Positions 52,171 to 60,268 of a DNA stretch of 64,000 bases are shown one piece after another; the first letter of the stretch is position 1; the number at the start of each line of letters is the position of its first letter. The stretch is from Burkholderia sp. lig30 (GTDB taxonomy: Bacteria; Pseudomonadota; Gammaproteobacteria; Burkholderiales; Burkholderiaceae), in NCBI RefSeq assembly GCF_000687455.2, contig NZ_JGVW01000087.1:1-64000 (forward strand), read 5' to 3'. Made by a program: the position numbers and the translations under genes. The notes below the pieces were generated by a model that was given only the letters and a program-made list of their open reading frames with translations, did no database searches and had not been told where the DNA came from.

Positions 52171-53313
52171 ATGACCTCAGCGACGATTGAACGCATCGAA
52201 ACCTCGCTCGTCGATCTGCCGACGATTCGCCCGCACAAGCTTTCGGTCGCCACGATGCATGGACAGACCCTGATGCTGGTGAAGGTGTACTGCAGCGATG
52301 GCGTCGTCGGTATCGGCGAAGGCACCACGATCGCCGGCATGGCCTACGGCCCGGAAAGCCCCGAGGCGATGAAGCTCGCGATCGACACGTACTTTGCTCC
52401 GGCGATGATCGGCAAGGATGCCGAACGAATTCAGGCGCTGATGGAGCACCTCGGCAAGCTGATCAAGGTCAATCACTTCTCCAAGAGCGCGCTCGAAACC
52501 GCGTTGCTCGATGCGCAAGGCAAGCGCCTTGGCGTGCCGGTGAGCGAATTGCTCGGCGGTCGCCGGCGCGAGCGCCTGCCGGTCGCGTGGACGCTGGCTT
52601 CCGGCGATACCGCCAGGGACATCGCCGAAGCCGAGACGATGCTCGACGTGCGCCGGCACAAGGTCTTCAAGCTGAAGATCGGCGCGAAGGAACTGAAGAC
52701 GGACATCAAGCACGTCGCCGACATCAAGAAGGCGCTCGGCGACCGCGCCGCGGTGCGCGTCGACGTCAACATGGCCTGGAGCGAGACGCAGGCTGCGTGG
52801 GCCATTCCGGCGCTGGCCGATGCCGGCTGCGAACTGGTCGAGCAGCCGGTGGCGTCCGCCGCGGCGCTGGCGCGCCTGATGCGCCGGTTCCCGGTCGCGT
52901 TGATGGCCGACGAGATCCTGCAGGGGCCGGAAAGCGCATTCGAGATCGCGAAGCACCATGGCGCCGACGTGTTCGCCATCAAGATCGAACAAAGCGGCGG
53001 GCTCTTTGCCGCGCAGCGCGTGGCCGCGATCGCCGACGCGGCAGGTATCGAGCTCTATGGCGGCACGATGCTCGAAGGTGCGTTCAGCACGATTGCATCG
53101 GCGCATCTGTTCGCCAGCTTCGCGAAATTGCAGTGGGGCACCGAATTGTTCGGGCCGTTGCTGATCACCGAAGAGATCCTGACCACGCCGCTGGATTACA
53201 GCGACTTCGAATTGACCGTGCCGAACGGCCCGGGCCTGGGTATTGAACTCGACGAAGCCAAGGTCAGGCATTTCACCCGCGACGGGCTGACGAAAGTCAC
53301 GAAGTCATCCTGA
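52171..53313 (+). CDS. catB: muconate cycloisomerase
   Basis: This 380-aa enolase-superfamily enzyme lactonises cis,cis-muconate to muconolactone in the catechol branch of the 3-oxoadipate pathway. It shows PTIRPHKLSVATMHGQTLM at the N-terminus, catalytic Lys167/Lys169 in FKLKIG, metal ligands in RVDVNMAWSE, LVEQPVA and MADEILQGP, and the AIKIEQSGG Lys. The start at 52171 gives MTSATIERIETSLVDLPT; the ATG at 52144 would be leaderless. It is the first gene of the cat-ben run. Confidence 0.95.
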   Translation: MTSATIERIETSLVDLPTIRPHKLSVATMHGQTLMLVKVYCSDGVVGIGEGTTIAGMAYGPESPEAMKLAIDTYFAPAMIGKDAERIQALMEHLGKLIKVNHFSKSALETALLDAQGKRLGVPVSELLGGRRRERLPVAWTLASGDTARDIAEAETMLDVRRHKVFKLKIGAKELKTDIKHVADIKKALGDRAAVRVDVNMAWSETQAAWAIPALADAGCELVEQPVASAAALARLMRRFPVALMADEILQGPESAFEIAKHHGADVFAIKIEQSGGLFAAQRVAAIADAAGIELYGGTMLEGAFSTIASAHLFASFAKLQWGTELFGPLLITEEILTTPLDYSDFELTVPNGPGLGIELDEAKVRHFTRDGLTKVTKSS

Positions 53314-53336
53314 CATCCAGCAAGAGGAACCTGACG

Positions 53337-53627
53337 ATGCTTTTCCACGTACGCATGGACGTGAATCTCCCGGTCGACATGCCGGCCGATGTCGCCAATG
53401 AAATCAAGACGCGCGAGAAGGCGTATTCGCAGGAACTGCAGCGCAGCGGCAAGTGGCGCCATATCTGGCGCCTCGTCGGCGAGTACGCGAACTACAGCGT
53501 CTTCGATGTCGAGAGCAACGCGGAACTGCACGACATCCTGACCGGCTTGCCGCTGTTCCCGTACATGGAGATTTCGGTGACGCCGCTGTGCCGTCACCCG
53601 TCGTCGGTTCGCGACGGCGATGCCTGA
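53337..53627 (+). CDS. catC: muconolactone delta-isomerase
   Basis: This 96-aa enzyme converts muconolactone to 3-oxoadipate enol-lactone, and its homologues form a decamer. The family wording MLFHVRMDVNLP, REKAYSQELQRSGKW, WRHIWRLVGEYANYSVFDV and LPLFPYMEISVTPLCRHPSS spans the whole length. AGAGGA lies before the ATG. It sits 23 nt after catB. Confidence 0.96.
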   Translation: MLFHVRMDVNLPVDMPADVANEIKTREKAYSQELQRSGKWRHIWRLVGEYANYSVFDVESNAELHDILTGLPLFPYMEISVTPLCRHPSSVRDGDA

Positions 53628-53705
53628 GCCTGGGAGACGGTCGCCCTTCTAGAGCGAGCGCGTCCCGAGTCGTTTTATTCGGAAAACTAAATGGAGACAG
53701 TCATC

Positions 53706-54641
53706 ATGAACGTCAAAGTATTCGAAACGAAAGAAGTGCAGGATCTGCTGAAGGTCGCGTCCAACCTGGACGGCAAGGATGGCAACGCCCGTTTCCAGCA
53801 GGTGCTCCATCGTCTGTTGAGCGACCTGTTCAAGGCCATCGACGATCTCGACATCACGCCCGATGAAGTGTGGGCCGGCGTCAACTACCTGAACAAGCTC
53901 GGCCAGGACGGCGAAGCGGCGCTGCTCGCCGCGGGCGTCGGCCTGGAGAAGTATCTCGACATCCGCATGGACGCCGCAGACCAGGCGGCCGGCATCCACG
54001 GCGGCACGCCGCGCACCATCGAAGGCCCGCTGTATGTCGCGGGTGCGCCGGTGCGCGAGAGCATCTCCAGAATCGACGTCAATCCCGACTCGGACGCAGG
54101 CCCGCTGATCATCCACGGCACGGTCACGGGCCCGGACGGCGAGCCGGTCGCCGGCGCGCTGGTCGAATGCTGGCATGCCAATTCGCACGGCTTCTATTCG
54201 CACTTCGACCCGACCGGCGCGCAGAGCGACTTCAACCTGCGCGGCGCGGTCAGGACCGGCGCCGACGGCAAGTACGAATTCCGCACGCTGATGCCGGTGG
54301 GCTACGGCTGCCCGCCGCACGGCGCGACGCAGCAGCTGCTGAACGCGATTGCCCGCCACGGCAACCGTCCGGCGCACGTGCACTTCTTCGTCACCAGCAG
54401 CGACTACCGCAAGCTGACCACGCAGTTCAACATCGAAGGCGATCCGCTGACCTGGGACGACTTCGCGTACGCGACCCGCGAGGGGCTGGTCCCGCCGGTG
54501 GTCGAGAAGACCGGTGGCGCAGCGCTGGGCCTGAAGGCCGACACGTACAAGGACATCGAGTTCAACTTCAGCCTGACCTCGCTGGTGCAGGGGAAGGACA
54601 ACCAGGTCGTCCAACGTCCGCGGGCTTCGGCCGCGGCGTAA
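53706..54641 (+). CDS. catA: catechol 1,2-dioxygenase
   Basis: This 311-aa intradiol dioxygenase opens catechol to cis,cis-muconate with Fe(III). The iron ligands fall at Tyr164 (NSHGFYSHF), Tyr200 (VGYGCPP), His224 and His226 (RPAHVHFFV), the same numbers as in the Acinetobacter enzyme. A helical N-terminal linker (1-100) binds lipid and mediates dimerisation in homologues. The start at 53706 has GGAG upstream. It stands between catC and benA. Confidence 0.96.
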   Translation: MNVKVFETKEVQDLLKVASNLDGKDGNARFQQVLHRLLSDLFKAIDDLDITPDEVWAGVNYLNKLGQDGEAALLAAGVGLEKYLDIRMDAADQAAGIHGGTPRTIEGPLYVAGAPVRESISRIDVNPDSDAGPLIIHGTVTGPDGEPVAGALVECWHANSHGFYSHFDPTGAQSDFNLRGAVRTGADGKYEFRTLMPVGYGCPPHGATQQLLNAIARHGNRPAHVHFFVTSSDYRKLTTQFNIEGDPLTWDDFAYATREGLVPPVVEKTGGAALGLKADTYKDIEFNFSLTSLVQGKDNQVVQRPRASAAA

Positions 54642-54652
54642 CAGCCCGACGC

Positions 54653-54679
54653 GGCGGCGGCACGGCACGTGCCGCCGCC
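54653..54679 (+). other. intercistronic hairpin between catA and benA
   Basis: A perfect 11-bp stem GGCGGCGGCAC/GTGCCGCCGCC with a 5-nt loop and no T-run lies in the 117-bp gap. It may mark a processing or partial-termination point that adjusts cat against ben expression. Confidence 0.65.
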
Positions 54680-54758
54680 ATCGATCCCCAGCAGGGATCA
54701 TTCGACACCGATGCGAGCACTCCGGGCAGGGCCGGAGCGGCGCGTAGGGAGAGGAAAC

Positions 54759-56114
54759 ATGTCCGCCATCATCGACAAAGCCAACGAACTGGATCATCTG
54801 CTCGCCACTGCGGTGCAGGATGACAAAGAGGCCGGTGTATTCCGTTGCCGTCGCGATATTTTCACCAACGCCGAGTTGTTCGAGCTGGAGATGAAACACA
54901 TCTTCGAGAGCAACTGGGTGTACCTGGCGCATGAAAGCCAGGTTCCGAACAACAACGACTACTACACCACGTGGATCGGCCGTCAGCCGGTGGTGGTCAC
55001 GCGCGACAAGAACGGCGAGCTGCACGCGGTGATCAATGCCTGCGCGCACAAGGGCGCGATGCTGTGCCGGCGCAAGCACGGCAACAAGGGCAGCTTCACG
55101 TGCCCGTTTCACGGCTGGACGTTCTCCAACGCCGGCAAGCTGCTGAAGGTGAAGGACGAGAAGACCACCGAATACCCGGTGCAGTTCAACACCGAGGGAT
55201 CGCATGACCTGAAGAAGGTCGCGCGCTTCCAGAACTATCGCGGCTTCCTGTTCGGCAGCCTCAATGCGGACGTGCTGCCGCTGGAAGACTACCTCGGCGA
55301 AGCGCGGGTGATCATCGACCAGATCGTCGACCAGGCGCCGGACGGGCTGGAAGTGGTGCGCGGCAATTCCTCGTACGTCTACGACGGCAACTGGAAGATG
55401 CAGATGGAAAACGGCTGCGACGGCTACCACGTCAGCACCGTGCACTGGAATTACGCGGCGACGATGGGGCGGCGCAAGGAAGACGGCACCCAGGCGGTGG
55501 ACGCGAACGGCTGGAGCAAGTCGGTGGCGGGCGTGTACGGGTTCGAGCACGGCCACATCCTGCTGTGGACCAAGACGATGAACCCGGAAGTGCGGCCGGT
55601 CTATCGGCACCGCGACGAAATCGCGGCGCGTGTCGGCGAAGCGAAGGCGGAATTCATCGTCAACCAGACCCGCAACCTGTGCGTGTATCCGAACGTGTTC
55701 CTGATGGATCAGTTCAGCACGCAGATTCGCGTGGTGCGCCCGCTCGGCGTGGACAAGACCGAAGTCACGATCTTCTGCTTCGCGCCGAAGGGCGAGAGCG
55801 CAGCCGATCGCGCGACGCGGATCCGCCAGTACGAGGACTTCTTCAACGTCTCCGGCATGGGCACCGCTGACGACCTGGAAGAGTTCCGCGCGTGCCAGAA
55901 CGGCTATGCCGGCATCACGGCGATGTGGAACGATCTGTCGCGCGGCGCGCCGCTGTGGGTCGAGGGCGCCGACGAGAACGCGAAGAAGATGGGGCTCAAG
56001 CCGATCATTTCGGGCGAGCGCAGCGAGGACGAAGGCTTGTTCGTGTGTCAGCACGAATACTGGGTGCGGGTGATGCGCGACGCACTGAAGAAGGAACGTG
56101 AGGAGGCGCTGTGA
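54759..56114 (+). CDS. benA: benzoate 1,2-dioxygenase large (alpha) subunit
   Basis: This 451-aa Rieske oxygenase hydroxylates benzoate to a cis-diol carboxylate. The Rieske cluster ligands are Cys95/His97 ([11 protein letters not shown]) and Cys115/His118 (TCPFHGW). The mononuclear iron site has His224 and His229 in [10 protein letters not shown] with Asp221 before them. It forms an alpha3beta3 oxygenase with BenB and takes electrons from BenC. The start at 54759 has GAGAGGA upstream. Confidence 0.96.
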   Translation: MSAIIDKANELDHLLATAVQDDKEAGVFRCRRDIFTNAELFELEMKHIFESNWVYLAHESQVPNNNDYYTTWIGRQPVVVTRDKNGELHAVINACAHKGAMLCRRKHGNKGSFTCPFHGWTFSNAGKLLKVKDEKTTEYPVQFNTEGSHDLKKVARFQNYRGFLFGSLNADVLPLEDYLGEARVIIDQIVDQAPDGLEVVRGNSSYVYDGNWKMQMENGCDGYHVSTVHWNYAATMGRRKEDGTQAVDANGWSKSVAGVYGFEHGHILLWTKTMNPEVRPVYRHRDEIAARVGEAKAEFIVNQTRNLCVYPNVFLMDQFSTQIRVVRPLGVDKTEVTIFCFAPKGESAADRATRIRQYEDFFNVSGMGTADDLEEFRACQNGYAGITAMWNDLSRGAPLWVEGADENAKKMGLKPIISGERSEDEGLFVCQHEYWVRVMRDALKKEREEAL

Positions 56115-56602
56115 TGAGCATCGACTACCAGAAAATCTGCGCGGCGCTGTACCGTGAAGCGCGCCTGCTCGACGATCGCCAGTGGGACGAATGGCTGGCC
56201 TGCTATTCGGACAACGTCACCTACTGGATGCCGGCCTGGGACGACGACGACCAGCCCACCGACGACCACGAGAGCCAGATCTCGCTGATGTACTACCCGA
56301 ATCGGGGTGGCCTGGAAGATCGCGTGTTCCGCATCAAGACGGAGCGCAGCGGCGCGTCGACGCCCGAGCCGCGCACCAGCCACAACATCACCAATGTGGA
56401 AGTGCTGGCCGAGCGTGGGGATGAAGTGGACGTGCGCTACAACTTCCACACGCTCAACCATCGCTACAAGACCACCGACCATTTCTTCGGCACGGTGTTC
56501 GCGACGTTGCGCAACGGCGATGACGGCTTGTTGATTTCGTACAAGAAGATCGTGCTGAAGAACGACTACATCCGGCAGGTACTCGACGTCTATCACGTTT
56601 GA
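56114..56602 (+). CDS. benB: benzoate 1,2-dioxygenase small (beta) subunit
   Basis: This 162-aa subunit has the cystatin-like fold of ring-hydroxylating dioxygenase beta subunits (EARLLDDRQWDEWLACYSD, YWMPAWDDDD, SHNITNVEVLAE). It supports the alpha subunit structurally. The ATG at 56114 overlaps the benA stop by 1 nt; AGGAGG sits seven bases before it, which favours it over GTG 56111. Confidence 0.95.
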   Translation: MSIDYQKICAALYREARLLDDRQWDEWLACYSDNVTYWMPAWDDDDQPTDDHESQISLMYYPNRGGLEDRVFRIKTERSGASTPEPRTSHNITNVEVLAERGDEVDVRYNFHTLNHRYKTTDHFFGTVFATLRNGDDGLLISYKKIVLKNDYIRQVLDVYHV

Positions 56603-56642
56603 CGTCGGACAGTACGCATTAGAGGCAGTAAAGGAGGTTCCC

Positions 56643-57665
56643 ATGTCCAGTTTCACAGTTGCACTGAATTTCGAGGACGGCGTCACGCGTTTCGTCGAAT
56701 GCAAGGCGGGCGAGAAGGTGCTCGATGCCGCCTTCCGCGCCAGGATCAACCTGCCGATGGATTGCTCCGACGGCGTGTGCGGCACCTGCAAGTGCCGCGC
56801 CGAGAGCGGCAGTTACGACCTGGGTGACGATTACATCGAGGACGCGCTGAGCGAGGACGAGAAGAACGGCGGCCTCGTGCTGACGTGCCAGATGGTCCCG
56901 CAGAGCGATTGCGTGATTTCGGTGCCGGCATCGTCCGCGGTGTGCAAGACCGGGCAGAGCACGTTCGCGGCGACCGTCGCGAATGTCGAGCTGCACAACG
57001 ATGCGGCCGTCGTGCTCGAACTGGACGTGGAAACCGCTGCGCCGGTGTTCCTGCCCGGCCAGTACGTCAACATCGACGTGCCGGGCAGCGGCCAGCACCG
57101 TTCGTATTCGTTCTCGTCGGCGCCGGGTGAATCGAAGGTCAGTTTCCTGATCAAGAAGATCCCCGGCGGCGTGATGAGCACGTGGCTCGAATCCGCGCAG
57201 CCGGGCGACGCGCTGGCGCTGACCGGGCCGCTCGGCAGCTTCTATCTGCGCGACGTGCAGCGGCCGCTGTTGTTCCTCGCCGGCGGCACGGGGCTCGCCC
57301 CGTTCCTGTCGATGCTGGAGGTGCTGGCGCGCGCCAATTCGCAGCAGAAGGTGCACTTGATCTACGGCGTGACCCGTGACCTCGATCTGGTGGAGGTCGA
57401 CGCGATCGACGCGTATGTGGCGAAGCTGCCGAATTTCAGCTACGCGACCGTCGTGGCCGAAGAGGCATCGAACCATCCGCGCAAGGGCTGGGTGACGCAG
57501 CACATCCCGGCCGATGCGTTGAACGACGGCGACGTCGACGTCTATCTGTGCGGGCCGCCGCCGATGGTCGACGCGGTGCGCAAGCATTTCGACGACACCG
57601 GCGTGAAGCCGAACAGCTTCCACTACGAGAAGTTCACGCCCAACGCGGCACCGAAGGCGGCATGA
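56643..57665 (+). CDS. benC: benzoate 1,2-dioxygenase electron transfer component
   Basis: This 340-aa reductase passes electrons from NADH to BenAB. A plant-type [2Fe-2S] ferredoxin domain has Cys41, Cys46, Cys49 and Cys82 (DCSDGVCGTCKC). Then a FAD domain (about 100-205, HRSYSFSSAP) and a NAD domain (about 210-330, FLAGGTGLAPFLSML and YLCGPPPMVDAV) follow. The ATG at 56643 has AAAGGAGG upstream. Confidence 0.95.
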   Translation: MSSFTVALNFEDGVTRFVECKAGEKVLDAAFRARINLPMDCSDGVCGTCKCRAESGSYDLGDDYIEDALSEDEKNGGLVLTCQMVPQSDCVISVPASSAVCKTGQSTFAATVANVELHNDAAVVLELDVETAAPVFLPGQYVNIDVPGSGQHRSYSFSSAPGESKVSFLIKKIPGGVMSTWLESAQPGDALALTGPLGSFYLRDVQRPLLFLAGGTGLAPFLSMLEVLARANSQQKVHLIYGVTRDLDLVEVDAIDAYVAKLPNFSYATVVAEEASNHPRKGWVTQHIPADALNDGDVDVYLCGPPPMVDAVRKHFDDTGVKPNSFHYEKFTPNAAPKAA

Positions 57666-58438
57666 TCATGCAGCGATTCTCCGGCAAGGTCATGGTGGTC
57701 ACCGGTGCGGCCCAGGGCATCGGCCGTGGCGTCGCGCTGCGGGCGGCCGCCGAAGGCGGCAAGGTGCTGTTCGTCGATCGCGCCGACTTCGTCACCGAAG
57801 TCGCCGCGGAAGCGGCGGGCGCGGACACGGCGGGGTTCGTGGCCGACCTCGAGACGTACGAAGGCGCGGAAGCGGCGATGGCATTCGCCGCGCAACGGTT
57901 CGGCGGCATCGACATCCTGATCAACGGTGTCGGCGGCGCGATCCGCATGCGTCCGTTCGCCGAATTCGAGCCGGCGCAGATCGACGCGGAAATCCGTCGC
58001 TCGCTGATGCCCACGCTGTACACCTGTCACGCGGTGCTGCCGCACCTGCTCAGGCGGGGCGGCGGCACCATCGTCAATGTCTCGTCGAACGCGACGCGCG
58101 GCATTCGCCGCGTGCCGTACTCGGCGGCCAAGGGTGGCGTCAATGCGCTGACGCAGTCGCTGGCGATGGAATACGCGGAACGCAACATCCGCGTCGTCGC
58201 GACTGCGCCGGGCGGAACCAGTGCGCCGCCGCGACGCGTCCCGCGCAATGCCGCGGGCGACAGCGAGCAGGAAAAGGCCTGGATGAGCGAAGCGGTGCAG
58301 CAGGTGACCGATTCGACTTTCTTCAAGCGCTACGGCAGCCTCGACGAACAGGTCGCGCCGATCCTGTTCATGGCGTCGGACGAGGCCAGCTACATCACCG
58401 GCACGGTGTTGCCGGTCGCCGGCGGCGACACGGGCTGA
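57662..58438 (+). CDS. benD: cis-1,2-dihydroxycyclohexa-3,5-diene-1-carboxylate dehydrogenase
   Basis: This 258-aa short-chain dehydrogenase oxidises and decarboxylates the benzoate diol to catechol. It has the NAD motif TGAAQGIG (14-21), NGVGG and the YSAAKGG catalytic Tyr/Lys with the Ser in VSSNATRG. The ATG overlaps the benC TGA by 4 nt; a second Met lies two codons later. Confidence 0.95.
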   Translation: MIMQRFSGKVMVVTGAAQGIGRGVALRAAAEGGKVLFVDRADFVTEVAAEAAGADTAGFVADLETYEGAEAAMAFAAQRFGGIDILINGVGGAIRMRPFAEFEPAQIDAEIRRSLMPTLYTCHAVLPHLLRRGGGTIVNVSSNATRGIRRVPYSAAKGGVNALTQSLAMEYAERNIRVVATAPGGTSAPPRRVPRNAAGDSEQEKAWMSEAVQQVTDSTFFKRYGSLDEQVAPILFMASDEASYITGTVLPVAGGDTG

Positions 58439-58459
58439 GCGCACCGTACATCGGCACGC

Positions 58460-58480
58460 GCCCGGCGTTCGCCGCCGGGC
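58460..58480 (+). other. intercistronic hairpin between benD and the Rid gene
   Basis: A perfect 8-bp stem GCCCGGCG/CGCCGGGC with a 5-nt loop and no T-run lies in the 62-bp gap. It may mark the boundary between the pathway and the downstream genes without full termination. Confidence 0.6.
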
Positions 58481-58500
58481 CTATACAACAGGGGGTATCC

Positions 58501-58899
58501 ATGAGCGATCGCAAAGCCGTCATTCCCGACGGAATGGAAGCGGTGTACGAGAAGATCCGCTATTCGCCTGCAGTCAAGGTCGGCAACACGATCTACGTGT
58601 CCGGCCAGATCGGCCGTGACGCGGCGATGCAGCTGGTCGAAGGCCGCGAAGCGCAGATGACGCAGGCGTTCGACAACCTCGAGCGGGTGCTGGCGGCCGC
58701 GGGGGCGTCGCTGCGGGACGTGGTCGACCTGACCACGTTCCATACCGACATGCGCGACCTGCCGCTGTTCATGCAGGTGCGCGACCGCTATTTCGACTCG
58801 GACCCGCTGCCGGCCTGGACGGCGGTAGGCGCGCACATGCTCGGCGGCGCGCCGGGCTACATCGTTGAAATCAAGGCTGTCGCCGTCTTGCCGGAATAA
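58501..58899 (+). CDS. RidA/YjgF-family protein with substituted active-site arginine
   Basis: This 132-aa protein matches the Rid family (YVSGQIGRD, FDNLERVLAAAGASLRDVV, TTFHTDMRDLP). In RidA the conserved P-A-R-S supplies the Arg essential for imine or enamine deamination; here it reads PAWTAVGA, with Trp106. It is therefore probably a Rid4-7 type rather than a RidA deaminase. It lies within the ben-cat run, before the GTPases; its role, possibly handling a reactive intermediate, is unclear. Confidence 0.85.
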   Translation: MSDRKAVIPDGMEAVYEKIRYSPAVKVGNTIYVSGQIGRDAAMQLVEGREAQMTQAFDNLERVLAAAGASLRDVVDLTTFHTDMRDLPLFMQVRDRYFDSDPLPAWTAVGAHMLGGAPGYIVEIKAVAVLPE

Positions 58900-59011
58900 C
58901 CCGGTGATGCGCGCCTGTCCACGGATGTGTTTCCGGAATCGCCGGGCCGCAGGCCGCATGGCCGCGCCGGCGCACGCCGCTTGAATGCCTGAAGCGTTGA
59001 GGAGCCGACCC

Positions 59012-60268
59012 TTGTCCGGAGCAATTCGCGAGCAGGCGGCACGGGATGTCGTATCCGTGTTGCCGAACCGCGCCGACGATCTGGCGCGCCTGCAGACGCT
59101 CGCCGAGGACGGCGAGCCCGTCGTCACCGTCATCGGCAAGTACAACCACGGCAAGAGCCGTCTGCTCAATGAGCTGATCGGCCGCGACACCTTCTCCGTG
59201 GCCGACCGGCGCGAGACGGTGGCCCTGTCGGGCAGCGTGCATCATGGCGTGCGCTGGCTGGATGCGCCGGGGCTGGACGCAGACGTCGGCACCGAGGACG
59301 ATCGCCACGCGTGGCAGGCGGCGTGGCTGGAGTCGGACGTCCGTCTGTTCGTGCATGCGGCGAAGGAAGGCGAACTGGACGCGAAGGAGCTGTCGCTGCT
59401 GGCCGGGCTGCGCGCAGACGGCGACAGGACGCAGCGGCAGACGTTTTTCGTGCTGTCGCAAGTGGATCAGGTGGCCGACGACGCCGAACTGGACACGGTC
59501 CGCGATGCGATCGGCGCGCAGGTGCCGGGCATCGCGCTGAACGCCGCTTCCGCCACGCGTCATCGCAAGGGCCTGGAAGGCGGGAAGGCCTTGCTGCTGG
59601 AGAAAAGCGGCATTCCCGCGTTGCGCGCCACGCTGGAGGCGGCGCTCGCCCGCGTGCCGGGGGCGCGCGCGCATGAATCCGCGTTGCTGTTCGGCGAGAT
59701 GCGCGAAGAACTGCGACAGCTTCGCGCCGGGCAGGAACACGTGCTTGACGCGTTGCGCGACACGCAGCGGCAGCAGCGGCAGGCCTACGATCAGGGCTTG
59801 AAGGCGGTCATCGACAAGGTGAGCGGCGACATCGGAACGATGCTGAATGCGCTTGGCCCGGACGACGCCTCGGTGCCGGATTCCGCAAAGGACGCGTACG
59901 CGATCACCGCGGGAAAACGTCAACGCGCACAGATCCAGATCGGCTACTCGCGCGCCTGCATCGAAATCAACGCCTTTCTGGTCGGCCACGGTGTCGTCGG
60001 TTTGCCGCCGGAGCGGCAGACCGCGGCACGCAGCCTGAACTCGGTGATGGTTGCCGTCATGGGCGTGTCCGTGAAGTACCGCCGCGACTTGCGCACGATG
60101 TTCTGCGAAGCGGCGGGGCGCGACCGCATGCAGCGCGCATTCACTCAGTATTACGAATGGTCGGATGACAGAAAGGCGTTGGCGACGCGGATTTCGGAAA
60201 CCGGGGCGGCCATTGCCGCACTGGACGGCGCGACCGCTGCGTTGCACACACTGGAAGCGGGCGCATGA
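59012..60268 (+). CDS. dynamin-like GTPase 1
   Basis: This protein of about 418 aa has a P-loop GKYNHGKS (42-49), G3 DAPG (84-87) and a G4-like SQVD (149-152). After about residue 215 it is predicted helical (REELRQLRAGQEHVLDALRD), as expected for a bacterial dynamin-like stalk. Translation probably starts at TTG 59012 with GAGGAG at 7 nt; an ATG at 58985 has no site. The stop overlaps the next GTPase start by 4 nt. It follows the Rid gene within the ben-cat run. Confidence 0.75.
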   Translation: MSGAIREQAARDVVSVLPNRADDLARLQTLAEDGEPVVTVIGKYNHGKSRLLNELIGRDTFSVADRRETVALSGSVHHGVRWLDAPGLDADVGTEDDRHAWQAAWLESDVRLFVHAAKEGELDAKELSLLAGLRADGDRTQRQTFFVLSQVDQVADDAELDTVRDAIGAQVPGIALNAASATRHRKGLEGGKALLLEKSGIPALRATLEAALARVPGARAHESALLFGEMREELRQLRAGQEHVLDALRDTQRQQRQAYDQGLKAVIDKVSGDIGTMLNALGPDDASVPDSAKDAYAITAGKRQRAQIQIGYSRACIEINAFLVGHGVVGLPPERQTAARSLNSVMVAVMGVSVKYRRDLRTMFCEAAGRDRMQRAFTQYYEWSDDRKALATRISETGAAIAALDGATAALHTLEAGA

